A DNA stretch of 6,968 nt from a bacterium (lineage in GTDB: Bacteria; AUK180), in assembly GCA_021162505.1 (NCBI GenBank), contig JAGGYO010000052.1, positions 1 to 6,968 on the forward strand, given 5' to 3'. Made by a program: the position numbers and the translations under genes. Under the pieces are notes generated by a model. That model worked only from the letters and a program-made list of their open reading frames with translations. It was not told the DNA's origin and did not search any database. Positions 1 through 4,740 of this stretch are shown in pieces (positions within the stretch are counted from its first letter, which is position 1; every line of letters starts with the position of its first letter).

Positions 1-80
1 TCGTTAAAGGTCCCGATGTAATAAACGGTATCCAGACCGGACATAATGTTGCCAAGGCAATAGACGATATAAATAATTAA
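1..80 (+). CDS. C-terminal end of a probable FAD/NAD(P)-dependent oxidoreductase (partial)
   Basis: Only the last 25 codons are present, read from base 3 to the TAA at 78-80; the start lies outside the window. The tail contains GPDVINGIQTGHNVAKAID. This resembles the end of two-dinucleotide-domain flavoproteins such as the glutamate synthase small-subunit (GltD)-like family, in which a 'GD-x-x-x-GP' segment near the FAD precedes a final helix with conserved G and A-x-x-A-I. The upstream 'GD' that would confirm this is not in the window. The fragment is too short to assign substrate or pathway, so the family call is an inference. No hairpin terminator with a T-run follows; the next gene starts after a 143-base AT-rich gap. 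Confidence 0.45.
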   Translation, partial: VKGPDVINGIQTGHNVAKAIDDINN

Positions 81-167
81 TAATAAGATTATTACGATTT
101 GTCTTCAATATTCTTGATATTATTTAAAAGCTTAATTTAATGAAATTTATTAACATTTTCATATTGT

Positions 168-191
168 AATAATATTAATGACAATATTATT
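168..191. repeat. Perfect 9-bp inverted repeat upstream of the nitroreductase gene
   Basis: AATAATATT (168-176) and its exact reverse complement AATATTATT (183-191) are separated by six bases. The arms are pure A/T and the centre-to-centre distance is 15 bases. It sits about 30 bases before the nitroreductase start, so it could be a dimeric repressor site or a weak RNA hairpin at the end of the preceding gene. No T-run follows on the plus strand, so an intrinsic terminator is unlikely. The rest of the 81-223 gap shows only loosely promoter-like AT stretches (for example TTGATA at 114-119 with TTTAAT at 136-141, and TATAAT at 213-218). These are expected by chance in such DNA. Confidence 0.35.
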
Positions 192-223
192 GAATAAAAG
201 TGCATAATTTTGTATAATTTCAC

Positions 224-784
224 ATGAATTTTAGCCACGATGTTTTTTTTAATACAAGATCTGTTAGAAAATACACAGATCAAGATATTCCCATTGAAAC
301 AGTAGATGAGATAATAAAGATGGCTGGTCAAGCACCATCTGGCTTGAACAAACAGCCATGGTTATACACCATTGTTAAGAACATTGAATTGAAAGAGAAG
401 ATTAAAAAAGAATGTGAAAAAATTGAGATCGATTATTATAAGAGGATCAAACCAAAATTGAAAGAAGCGTTTCTTAATATGAACCTCAATATAAAAAAGA
501 AGTTCCTAACCGAAGCGCCATATTTGGTCTGTGTATTTGCAAAAAAAGATACACCGTATTTTGTTGAATCCACATGGTTGTCCATTGCATGGTTCATCCT
601 TGCAGCGAATAGTTTTGGTCTGTCCACACTTACATATACACCCGAAAGGATGGGATTTTTAAATAGTTTATTAGATATTTCAAGTGAATATTTGCCGCAG
701 GTTATCCTGCCATTGGGGTTTGGTGAAAAGAAAGGGGGAAAGCAGCGAAAAGCTACGGAGGATATTATAAGGTATTATGAATAA
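224..784 (+). CDS. Nitroreductase-family FMN-dependent oxidoreductase
   Basis: The 186-aa protein is predicted to be a cytosolic flavoenzyme of the nitroreductase superfamily, which uses FMN and NAD(P)H to reduce nitro compounds, quinones, flavins or related electrophiles; the substrate here is unknown. Seen in the sequence: the N-terminal FMN-binding signature RSVRKY (12-17), then APSGLNKQPW (37-46), matching the family's R-S-x-R-x-[FY] and A-P-S-x-x-N-x-Q-P-W; the central helix with W-L-S-I-A-W (118-123) where the family packs at the dimer interface; and the C-terminal strand ILPLGFGEK (161-169), the family's G-[YF]-P/G loop. It is a little shorter than many members (about 200 aa). No Shine-Dalgarno sequence precedes the ATG, which has only an AT-rich leader with TATAAT at 213-218. 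The stop overlaps the next gene by 8 bases (ATGAATAA), suggesting co-transcription and coupled translation. Confidence 0.88.
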   Translation: MNFSHDVFFNTRSVRKYTDQDIPIETVDEIIKMAGQAPSGLNKQPWLYTIVKNIELKEKIKKECEKIEIDYYKRIKPKLKEAFLNMNLNIKKKFLTEAPYLVCVFAKKDTPYFVESTWLSIAWFILAANSFGLSTLTYTPERMGFLNSLLDISSEYLPQVILPLGFGEKKGGKQRKATEDIIRYYE

Positions 785-1316
785 GAATTACAAAGTAAAG
801 GGAAGCTCTATGAAATCGAAATTTGATTTTGTCAAAGAGAACTTTTCCACCCAGAAAACGGAACTGATCATGGAGCTTTTTAAGGACAGGGATATTTTCC
901 CCATTTTGGAATCACAATGGTACGATTATTCCATATATATTGATATCTTGAATACTATTGCAGTATCCCTTTTTGATGGAGATTTGACAAAACTTCAGAA
1001 ATTGGGAGCTTACTCTGCAAAACTGGCCTTAACAGGTGTTTATAAAAGCTTCATGGCAAAAAAGGATTTTCTTTTATTTTTAAAAAATGTTTCGTACCTA
1101 CACACGAGATTTTACAATATGGGAAAGATGAATGTTGATATCATTTCTGATAATAATGTTAAAATAATATTAGCAGATGCACCAAGATATGATGAACCGG
1201 ATATATATATTGCTCTGGGTTTCTATATAGAAGCAGCAAGCTTATGCGGTATTACAAATGTAAAATATAGTTTTGAAAAAATAGAAAATGGGGTGAAATA
1301 TATTCTCAATTGGTAA
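777..1316 (+). CDS. DUF2378/TIGR02265-like protein of unknown function
   Basis: This is a 179-aa cytosolic protein without signal peptide or membrane span. Its layout matches, from memory, the DUF2378 (TIGR02265) family, best known as paralogues in Myxococcales. It has a starting K-V-K-G (6-9), a segment around SQWYDYSIYIDIL (near 46-58), the most diagnostic stretch LGAYSAKLALTGVYKSF (near 83-99), a middle YNMGK, and a closing G-x-K-Y-I-L-N-W where relatives end in C-x-[YF]-x-[IV]-x-W. The family has no established biochemical role, and the usual Cys near the C-terminus is absent here. The start at 777 is preferred because KVKG aligns with the family start and because the 8-base overlap with the upstream stop recurs elsewhere in this window. 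An alternative ATG at 810 has a better ribosome site (AAAGGGA at 797-803, 6 bases away). The gene converges on the minus-strand gene ending at 1322, with only five bases between. Confidence 0.62.
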   Translation: MNKNYKVKGSSMKSKFDFVKENFSTQKTELIMELFKDRDIFPILESQWYDYSIYIDILNTIAVSLFDGDLTKLQKLGAYSAKLALTGVYKSFMAKKDFLLFLKNVSYLHTRFYNMGKMNVDIISDNNVKIILADAPRYDEPDIYIALGFYIEAASLCGITNVKYSFEKIENGVKYILNW

Positions 1317-1321
1317 TTTTT

Positions 1322-2065
1322 TTATTTCTCTAAGAAATCTGATTCGTAATATATTGCAAAACTTTTTTCCCAATCATCGGTGATCATATCCAAAGAACGC
1401 AATAATGGGGATTTCTTGCCGTGAACGGGGTAGGGCATGAACATTTTATATGTGGAAATGATATCAAGAGTATATTTAAAATAAGCGTAAGAGGATTTTT
1501 TTTCCGGCTCTTCATAAAAATTTGCAGCCGTAGTGGAAAGATAAACATAATATCCGTTTAAAATAAGGTCCCAAAAAAAGATCATATGTTCAAAAACGAA
1601 AAAATCCTGTTCATGATCCTTGTCTATCCTCATTGCTGCGAATTCATACAGTTCATATATATTATCAAAAGACATATTGTAATATGCGCTTTTAACCTTA
1701 TCCATCATGGGTTGTCTGAATACCTCTTTTTGAAAGTGCAACCGCGGTATCAAAGTAATGAGTAAGTTAAATATGGCACTCTTTGAGAGTTTATGATATT
1801 GAGGTGAAACTTCCAAATCCAATGAAAAATAATAAGATATTTTTGTTTCTCTAAAGATCAAAGCAGTTGGGTAGATCAATCCATATTCTTCGAACTCTTT
1901 ATTAGGATTGTTTTTATAGAATTGTTGTATTTGTTTTAATCTAAATTCCGTTTCACTGGGAATGGCATTAATATTTCCCTCGTTTTCCTGTCCGAATAAT
2001 ACATCCACGAAACCAAAAACGAAAATTAATAATACTAAAAGAACAATAATTTTATTCGTTTTCAT
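1322..2065 (-). CDS. Secreted/periplasmic hypothetical protein with signal peptide
   Basis: This 247-aa protein is not recognised. The N-terminus is a clear Sec signal: K-T-N-K followed by a hydrophobic core of about 17 residues, ending near V-L-F-G-Q (22-26), with likely signal peptidase I cleavage around residue 25. There is no cysteine there, so it is not a lipoprotein. The mature part is charged and rich in aromatic residues (many F, Y and W), apparently mostly alpha-helical, with no repeats and no catalytic motif that I can name. It is the last gene of the minus-strand run: its ATG overlaps the pgpA stop as ATGA, and no Shine-Dalgarno is visible (only A/T for about 20 bases upstream). 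Its translation is therefore probably coupled to pgpA. Context suggests an envelope role; anything more would be a guess. Confidence 0.8.
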   Translation of the reverse strand: MKTNKIIVLLVLLIFVFGFVDVLFGQENEGNINAIPSETEFRLKQIQQFYKNNPNKEFEEYGLIYPTALIFRETKISYYFSLDLEVSPQYHKLSKSAIFNLLITLIPRLHFQKEVFRQPMMDKVKSAYYNMSFDNIYELYEFAAMRIDKDHEQDFFVFEHMIFFWDLILNGYYVYLSTTAANFYEEPEKKSSYAYFKYTLDIISTYKMFMPYPVHGKKSPLLRSLDMITDDWEKSFAIYYESDFLEK

Positions 2066-2547
2066 ATTTTTATTTTAAAAATAAAATAAAAAAATACCCT
2101 TGCCACCAAATTAGCGAATATGCCGGCTATTATGTCATCGATCATTATTCCTACACCGCCGGGTAATTTTTGCAATTGTCTAATGGGAAATGGTTTGTAA
2201 ATATCAAAGAATCGAAAAAAGGCAAAAGCCAGTCCCAAAAATGTCATGATCTGCATCATTGAAAAAGCATAAAAATTTAAGAAGGCAACAGCCACGAACA
2301 TTCCCGCTGTTTCATCAATGGTAATCCATCCGGGATCGATCTCCCCCGATCTTTTTTCTGATATATGAGCGCAAATCGTCCCAATAATAATAAAAAATAC
2401 AGATAGAAGTAATATGTAAGAGGGCGGCACCTTTAAAACTACCATTCCCCCGATAATTAATAATGTAATGAAAGAGGTAAAGGTTCCCGGTGCATATTTT
2501 ACTTTTCCAGTATAAAAGAATGAAGAAATAAAATCACAGAAATTCAT
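2062..2547 (-). CDS. pgpA: Phosphatidylglycerophosphatase A (PgpA)
   Basis: PgpA is an inner-membrane enzyme that removes the phosphate from phosphatidylglycerophosphate to give phosphatidylglycerol, in acidic phospholipid synthesis. The 161-aa length and motif order fit the family: G-K-x-x-x-A-P-G-T (14-22) with the expected helix after it, a metal-binding-type ITIDETAG (75-82) near the expected V-x-D-E, the hallmark FRFFDIYKPFPI (111-122), and GGVGIMIDDIIAG (130-142), corresponding to the family's GG-x-GIM-x-DD-x-x-AG. About four hydrophobic segments are visible (around 25-40, 43-62, 83-112 and 143-160). The gene starts two bases after the lipoprotein stop and its own stop overlaps the next gene by four bases, so it is clearly in an operon. 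No Shine-Dalgarno precedes it, which suggests translational coupling. A diverged PgpA-type phosphatase with another lipid phosphate substrate cannot be excluded. Confidence 0.94.
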   Translation of the reverse strand: MNFCDFISSFFYTGKVKYAPGTFTSFITLLIIGGMVVLKVPPSYILLLSVFFIIIGTICAHISEKRSGEIDPGWITIDETAGMFVAVAFLNFYAFSMMQIMTFLGLAFAFFRFFDIYKPFPIRQLQKLPGGVGIMIDDIIAGIFANLVARVFFYFIFKIKI

Positions 2548-2549
2548 TT

Positions 2550-3242
2550 TTATGGTTTATTATAATAAAATGAAATAGTGTCACTTGCCGTATTAGGATT
2601 ATCATCCACGGCAGAGATAGAAAGGTTTATGGTTTGGCTAATCGCCACATTTGTTGGAGACCAATCGAAAGTGACCGTTCCACTATTTGACACTGTTTGT
2701 GAGACAGGCGTTATTGCTCCGGTATTTGGAACAACAATTATAGATAATGTTGTTGCCGGCTCCGTATCGGGATCGCTGGCGGAAACGGTTACAGAATTCC
2801 CAGCCGAAGTACTTGTCAAAAAAACAGATTTATTTGTTATTTGGGGTAAAGTATTTTGAACATCAATAATACATACACCTGTTGAGGTATTTTTATTATC
2901 CGTTGCATATACATAAATGTGATAGATATCGTCTTTATACGGTGATGTCCAAACTGCACTATTGGGAGACAAAACATTAAGTATTCCCGTATTTTCTGAG
3001 ACCTTAAAAGATGTGGTATAGGTATTATCAAAATTATCAACCTCAATGGTCAGCATTATTGTGTTTGCCCTAATAATGGTTCCGCTTCCACTTCCGTTTT
3101 TATCGGAAAGCGTAATTTTTGTGATCTTGATCTGATTATTTTCCGTGTCAGGAAATGTATCATCAACTTGCAAATTACACGATAGTAATCCAAAAATAAA
3201 AATTAACATTGCAAAAAAAGATATTCTACCAATTTTTTTCAT
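2550..3242 (-). CDS. Lipoprotein with Ig-like/cadherin-like domains
   Basis: This 230-aa protein is predicted to be exported and lipid-anchored. It has a K-K-x-x-R N-terminus, a hydrophobic core and the lipobox LLSC (19-22), so Cys22 becomes the lipidated residue. Two beta-rich domains follow. The first (about 38-130) carries a W-T-S-P-Y-K-D-D-I-Y-H-I-Y-V-Y-A-T-D-N pattern typical of bacterial Ig/PKD-like folds ('W-x-x-P...G-x-Y-x-I-x-V-x-A-x-D'). The second (about 132-230) has V-S-A-S-D-P-D-T-E and I-S-A-V-D-D-N-P-N-T-A, as in cadherin-like calcium-associated repeats. It has no catalytic motif; an adhesion, scaffold or surface role is inferred. The start is supported by GGGAGAAG (3253-3246) three bases upstream of the ATG. 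The first 17 bases overlap the end of the preceding 47-codon gene in another frame. pgpA follows two bases after the stop. Confidence 0.85.
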   Translation of the reverse strand: MKKIGRISFFAMLIFIFGLLSCNLQVDDTFPDTENNQIKITKITLSDKNGSGSGTIIRANTIMLTIEVDNFDNTYTTSFKVSENTGILNVLSPNSAVWTSPYKDDIYHIYVYATDNKNTSTGVCIIDVQNTLPQITNKSVFLTSTSAGNSVTVSASDPDTEPATTLSIIVVPNTGAITPVSQTVSNSGTVTFDWSPTNVAISQTINLSISAVDDNPNTASDTISFYYNKP

Positions 3243-3369
3243 TGTCTTCTCCCGAATATGAACTATATTTTTCCCCGGAATTTCTTTTTATTTTGGAAAA
3301 AGAATACCCTAATCCAATAATAAAAACTAAAAAACCTATAATCATAGTGATTATTGCAGAAAGGTTCAT
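3226..3369 (-). CDS. Small single-span membrane protein, 47 aa (possible MetS-like)
   Basis: A short gene on the minus strand encodes a product that begins MNLSAIITMIIGFLVFIIG and continues with a second small-residue turn, then a charged, hydrophilic tail (K-I-K-R-N-S-G-E-K ... G-E-D-N-E-K-N-W). The arrangement is one N-terminal membrane span of about 22 residues followed by a basic stop-transfer cluster, predicting the C-terminus in the cytosol. A good Shine-Dalgarno AGGAG (3382-3378) lies eight bases upstream of the ATG. The gene starts one base after the stop of the 32-codon ORF and overlaps the lipoprotein start by 17 bases. The opening S-A-I-I-x-M-I-x-G resembles the small subunit of methionine/alanine NSS importers (MetS), but the usual W-G-G is I-I-G here and no NSS transporter is in the window. 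That identity is therefore weak. Confidence 0.68.
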   Translation of the reverse strand: MNLSAIITMIIGFLVFIIGLGYSFSKIKRNSGEKYSSYSGEDNEKNW

Positions 3370-3370
3370 A

Positions 3371-3469
3371 TTACTTACTCCTAATTGCTTTTATTATTAT
3401 ACCGAAAATTAAACCTAAAATCAATAAGCCGGGGCCAATTATTATTAAAAGCCACTTATTAACCTCCAT
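3371..3469 (-). CDS. Tiny hydrophobic membrane protein, 32 aa
   Basis: The minus-strand ORF has a product with M-E-V-N-K-W, a hydrophobic span LLIIIGPGLLILGLIFGIII (7-26) containing a Gly-Pro-Gly kink, and the basic end K-A-I-R-S-K. This is the classic architecture of a single-pass small membrane protein with positive residues just after the span. It ends one base before the ATG of the 47-aa membrane protein, so the two would form a coupled pair. The oddity is the ribosome site: GGAGG (3467-3463) overlaps the start codon itself and so lies at and after it, with no in-frame start at a normal distance downstream; another frame (GTG) would yield a polar 24-aa peptide instead. No function is known. 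Chance origin is possible because the region is very AT-rich. Confidence 0.45.
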   Translation of the reverse strand: MEVNKWLLIIIGPGLLILGLIFGIIIKAIRSK

Positions 3470-3552
3470 AATATTTTATTTTATTTTTATCTTTTTCATA
3501 TTTATCAATTATCAAGATATGTATTCCAAGTAAATATTTCATAATTGCAAAT

Positions 3553-4242
3553 TCATATTTTTTTTATCATAAGTGAAATAAGTGAAACACCGTCCCCTTT
3601 AATAATTTCTTTTTCTTTCAGGCGAAGAACTTTAAATCCCATTTTTTCAAGGTCATGATCTCTTTTATTGTCAATCATCTTTTGTTGTTTCAGTGCATGC
3701 CATTTCTCTCCGTCACACTCAATGTCTATTTTCACATCATTAATAAAAACACAGAAATCCAGCCGGTATATCTTACTTTCTTTTGTTTTTACTATATATT
3801 CCCTCTTATAATCAAGTTTCAATGCTTTTAGAACGCCCTCTATTTTTCCTTCTATATCGGGAATATCAAATAGCTCTCCCAAATTTTTACTTGAATAGAG
3901 CTTTCCAAAGTTGGTGTATTTAAACGAAATTCTCAACTTATTTTCATTTATAATCGGATGTTCTAATTGAACTATCCTCAAAAAAGTTACCTTATAATAT
4001 ATTTTTTCCGGATCTATGCCGTCATTTATAAGCTCTTTTCTTTTACATAGTCGTTTTGATCTTACCACACCGTAATATTTTATCCTTTTTCCATTTCCTT
4101 TGAATTTCGCCGGCTGATAAAATGCGATGATATCATATTCCCTTTTTGGAGCATACTTTTTTGGTATTCTATACCACTTTTCTTTTAGTAAAATCTCAAG
4201 ATCTTTTTTATTTTTCAGGACTGCAATCAGAACTTTGTTCAT
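3553..4242 (-). CDS. DUF559-type PD-(D/E)XK nuclease-fold protein with N-terminal accessory domain
   Basis: This 229-aa cytosolic protein has a C-terminal domain (about 130-229) of the DUF559/Vsr-like restriction-endonuclease fold. Seen: YRLDF (159-163) with the candidate catalytic Asp162, then IDIECDG (172-178) giving Glu175 and Asp177, then W-H (181-182), D-x-x-R-D-x-x-L (191-198), G-F (202-203) and V-L-R-L (205-208). This is the family order 'D-F ... I-E-x-D-G-x-x-H ... R-x-x-x-L-x-x-x-G-[FY]-x-[VI]-[LI]-R'. The N-terminal half (1-125) carries K-W-Y-R-I-P (22-27), A-F-Y-Q (40-43) and Y-Y-G-V-V (56-60). I recall this pattern from conserved unannotated proteins, and it may be a nucleic-acid-binding module. 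DNA cleavage is inferred from the fold. No methylase, helicase or specificity gene lies nearby. The leader has only a weak GGGAT ribosome site. Confidence 0.78.
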   Translation of the reverse strand: MNKVLIAVLKNKKDLEILLKEKWYRIPKKYAPKREYDIIAFYQPAKFKGNGKRIKYYGVVRSKRLCKRKELINDGIDPEKIYYKVTFLRIVQLEHPIINENKLRISFKYTNFGKLYSSKNLGELFDIPDIEGKIEGVLKALKLDYKREYIVKTKESKIYRLDFCVFINDVKIDIECDGEKWHALKQQKMIDNKRDHDLEKMGFKVLRLKEKEIIKGDGVSLISLMIKKI

Positions 4243-4394
4243 ATTTATTCTTTATCCCAGATCTTTTGTAAAATAAAAAATGAACTCATCATTAAATTAA
4301 AAGATAGGTGATTTGCAACAATAGTGATCTTCATTTATTCTCCGTTTATATAAGATATTTTACAATTTTATCTATTTTTTTTCAACTTATCAGC

Positions 4395-4481
4395 ATGGTC
4401 TCCATTATTACAAAATTATTAGCGTCTATAAAAGGATTAATTAACAAAATCGGTTCATCACCCGAAAAGTTGGAAAAATAA
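4395..4481 (+). CDS. Candidate 28-aa cationic amphipathic peptide ORF
   Basis: Within an otherwise gene-free stretch an ATG opens 28 codons ending in TAA. The product starts MVSIITKLLASIKGLINKIG and ends S-S-P-E-K-L-E-K. Hydrophobic residues fall at 2, 4, 5, 8, 9, 12, 15, 16 and 19, and polar or lysine residues lie between them. This is the i/i+3/i+4 spacing of an amphipathic helix, with five lysines against two glutamates. The pattern recalls membrane-active peptides such as phenol-soluble modulins, but this is resemblance of pattern only. No Shine-Dalgarno is visible (poly-T and then CAACTTATCAGC before the ATG) and no convincing promoter precedes it, so it may be untranslated or a remnant. 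Bases 4243-4394 before it and 4482-4517 after it show nothing else I can support. Confidence 0.25.
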   Translation: MVSIITKLLASIKGLINKIGSSPEKLEK

Positions 4482-4517
4482 GTTAAAAAAACATTCTTGC
4501 ATTTTTTTTTGTTTCCC

Positions 4518-4610
4518 GTCATTATCGGGCTTGACCCGGTAATCCATTTTTTTGGCTTTCTGAATTTCTGCTACCCCATCGGGGTCAAATACAGGTCCCA
4601 CAGGAATGAC
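4518..4610. repeat. Palindromic interspersed repeat element with GTCATT/AATGAC ends
   Basis: This 93-bp unit begins with GTCATT (4518-4523) and ends with its reverse complement AATGAC (4605-4610). Inside, ATTATCGGG (4521-4529) can pair with CCCGGTAAT (4535-4543) with one wobble or mismatch. TTGACCC (4531-4537) can pair with GGGTCAA (4582-4588) as an alternative long-range fold, and CCCC/GGGG (4574-4577, 4581-4584) forms a tight hairpin. The text 'GTCATT...CGGG-CTTGA-CCCGG...AATCCA' is the form of short palindromic repeats scattered between genes in many bacterial genomes. It is clearly more GC-rich than its surroundings, consistent with an inserted, non-coding element or an RNA hairpin. Other copies cannot be seen in this window. 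Confidence 0.6.
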
Positions 4611-4684
4611 TAAATATAATTCCTCTATATGAGTTGCTTCGTTCTCAATGTTAAACAGAATTTTCTTGGGAAATCAAAAAACAC

Positions 4685-4713
4685 TTGACAAAATCTATTT
4701 AAAATATTATAAT
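4685..4713 (+). promoter_or_regulatory. Consensus sigma-70 type promoter of the arsR-tlpA-trxB-trxA operon
   Basis: TTGACA (4685-4690) and TATAAT (4708-4713) both match the housekeeping consensus exactly, with the ideal 17-base spacer. Transcription would start near 4720, giving a short leader of about 20 bases before the ArsR start at 4739. A full match of both boxes at ideal spacing in a stretch directly ahead of a gene is far stronger than the scattered AT boxes elsewhere in the window. An unrestrained promoter of this quality would be strong, which fits control by a repressor encoded as the first gene. Confidence 0.85.
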
Positions 4714-4740
4714 ACCATAAAATAATATGGAGATTATTAT
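4705..4740. promoter_or_regulatory. Possible autoregulatory operator: nested inverted repeats over the -10 and start region
   Basis: Three small dyads overlap the promoter and leader: a perfect 10-base palindrome TATTATAATA over the -10 box (4705-4714), CCATA/TATGG with a 6-base spacer across the expected transcription start (4715-4719, 4726-4730), and ATAATA/TATTAT (4722-4727, 4735-4740) flanking the ribosome site. ArsR-family repressors usually bind dyads overlapping their own promoter, so the position fits. The arms are short and mostly A/T, so some of this symmetry may be chance; which dyad, if any, is bound is unknown. Confidence 0.4.
4729..4732 (+). promoter_or_regulatory. Ribosome binding site that decides the arsR start
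   Basis: GGAG lies six bases before the ATG at 4739. The upstream in-frame ATG at 4727 overlaps this GGAG and has no ribosome site of its own, so 4739 is the better start; it also leaves the protein beginning right at the first helix of the family. Confidence 0.7.

Noticed and set aside
137..331. 64-codon minus-strand ORF across the intergenic region and the nitroreductase start
   Set aside because: It runs antisense over the conserved N-terminus of the nitroreductase, shows low-complexity hydrophobic composition typical of AT-rich shadow frames, and has no recognisable motif.
2578..2859. 93-codon plus-strand ORF
   Set aside because: It is antisense to the well-supported lipoprotein gene, whose lipobox, ribosome site and Ig-like pattern mark the minus strand as coding.
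3209..3412. 67-codon plus-strand ORF
   Set aside because: It is antisense to the lipoprotein start and the 47-codon small membrane protein, which has AGGAG at correct spacing and a sensible membrane topology; this ORF has neither.
3482..3506. Seven-codon ATG ORF just upstream (minus strand) of the 32-codon ORF, as a leader peptide
   Set aside because: Lysine/isoleucine codons in an A-rich run with an early stop; no attenuator hairpins follow, so chance explains it.
4518..4610. CRISPR repeat
   Set aside because: The palindromic unit occurs once, with no repeated spacer pattern and no cas genes in the window.
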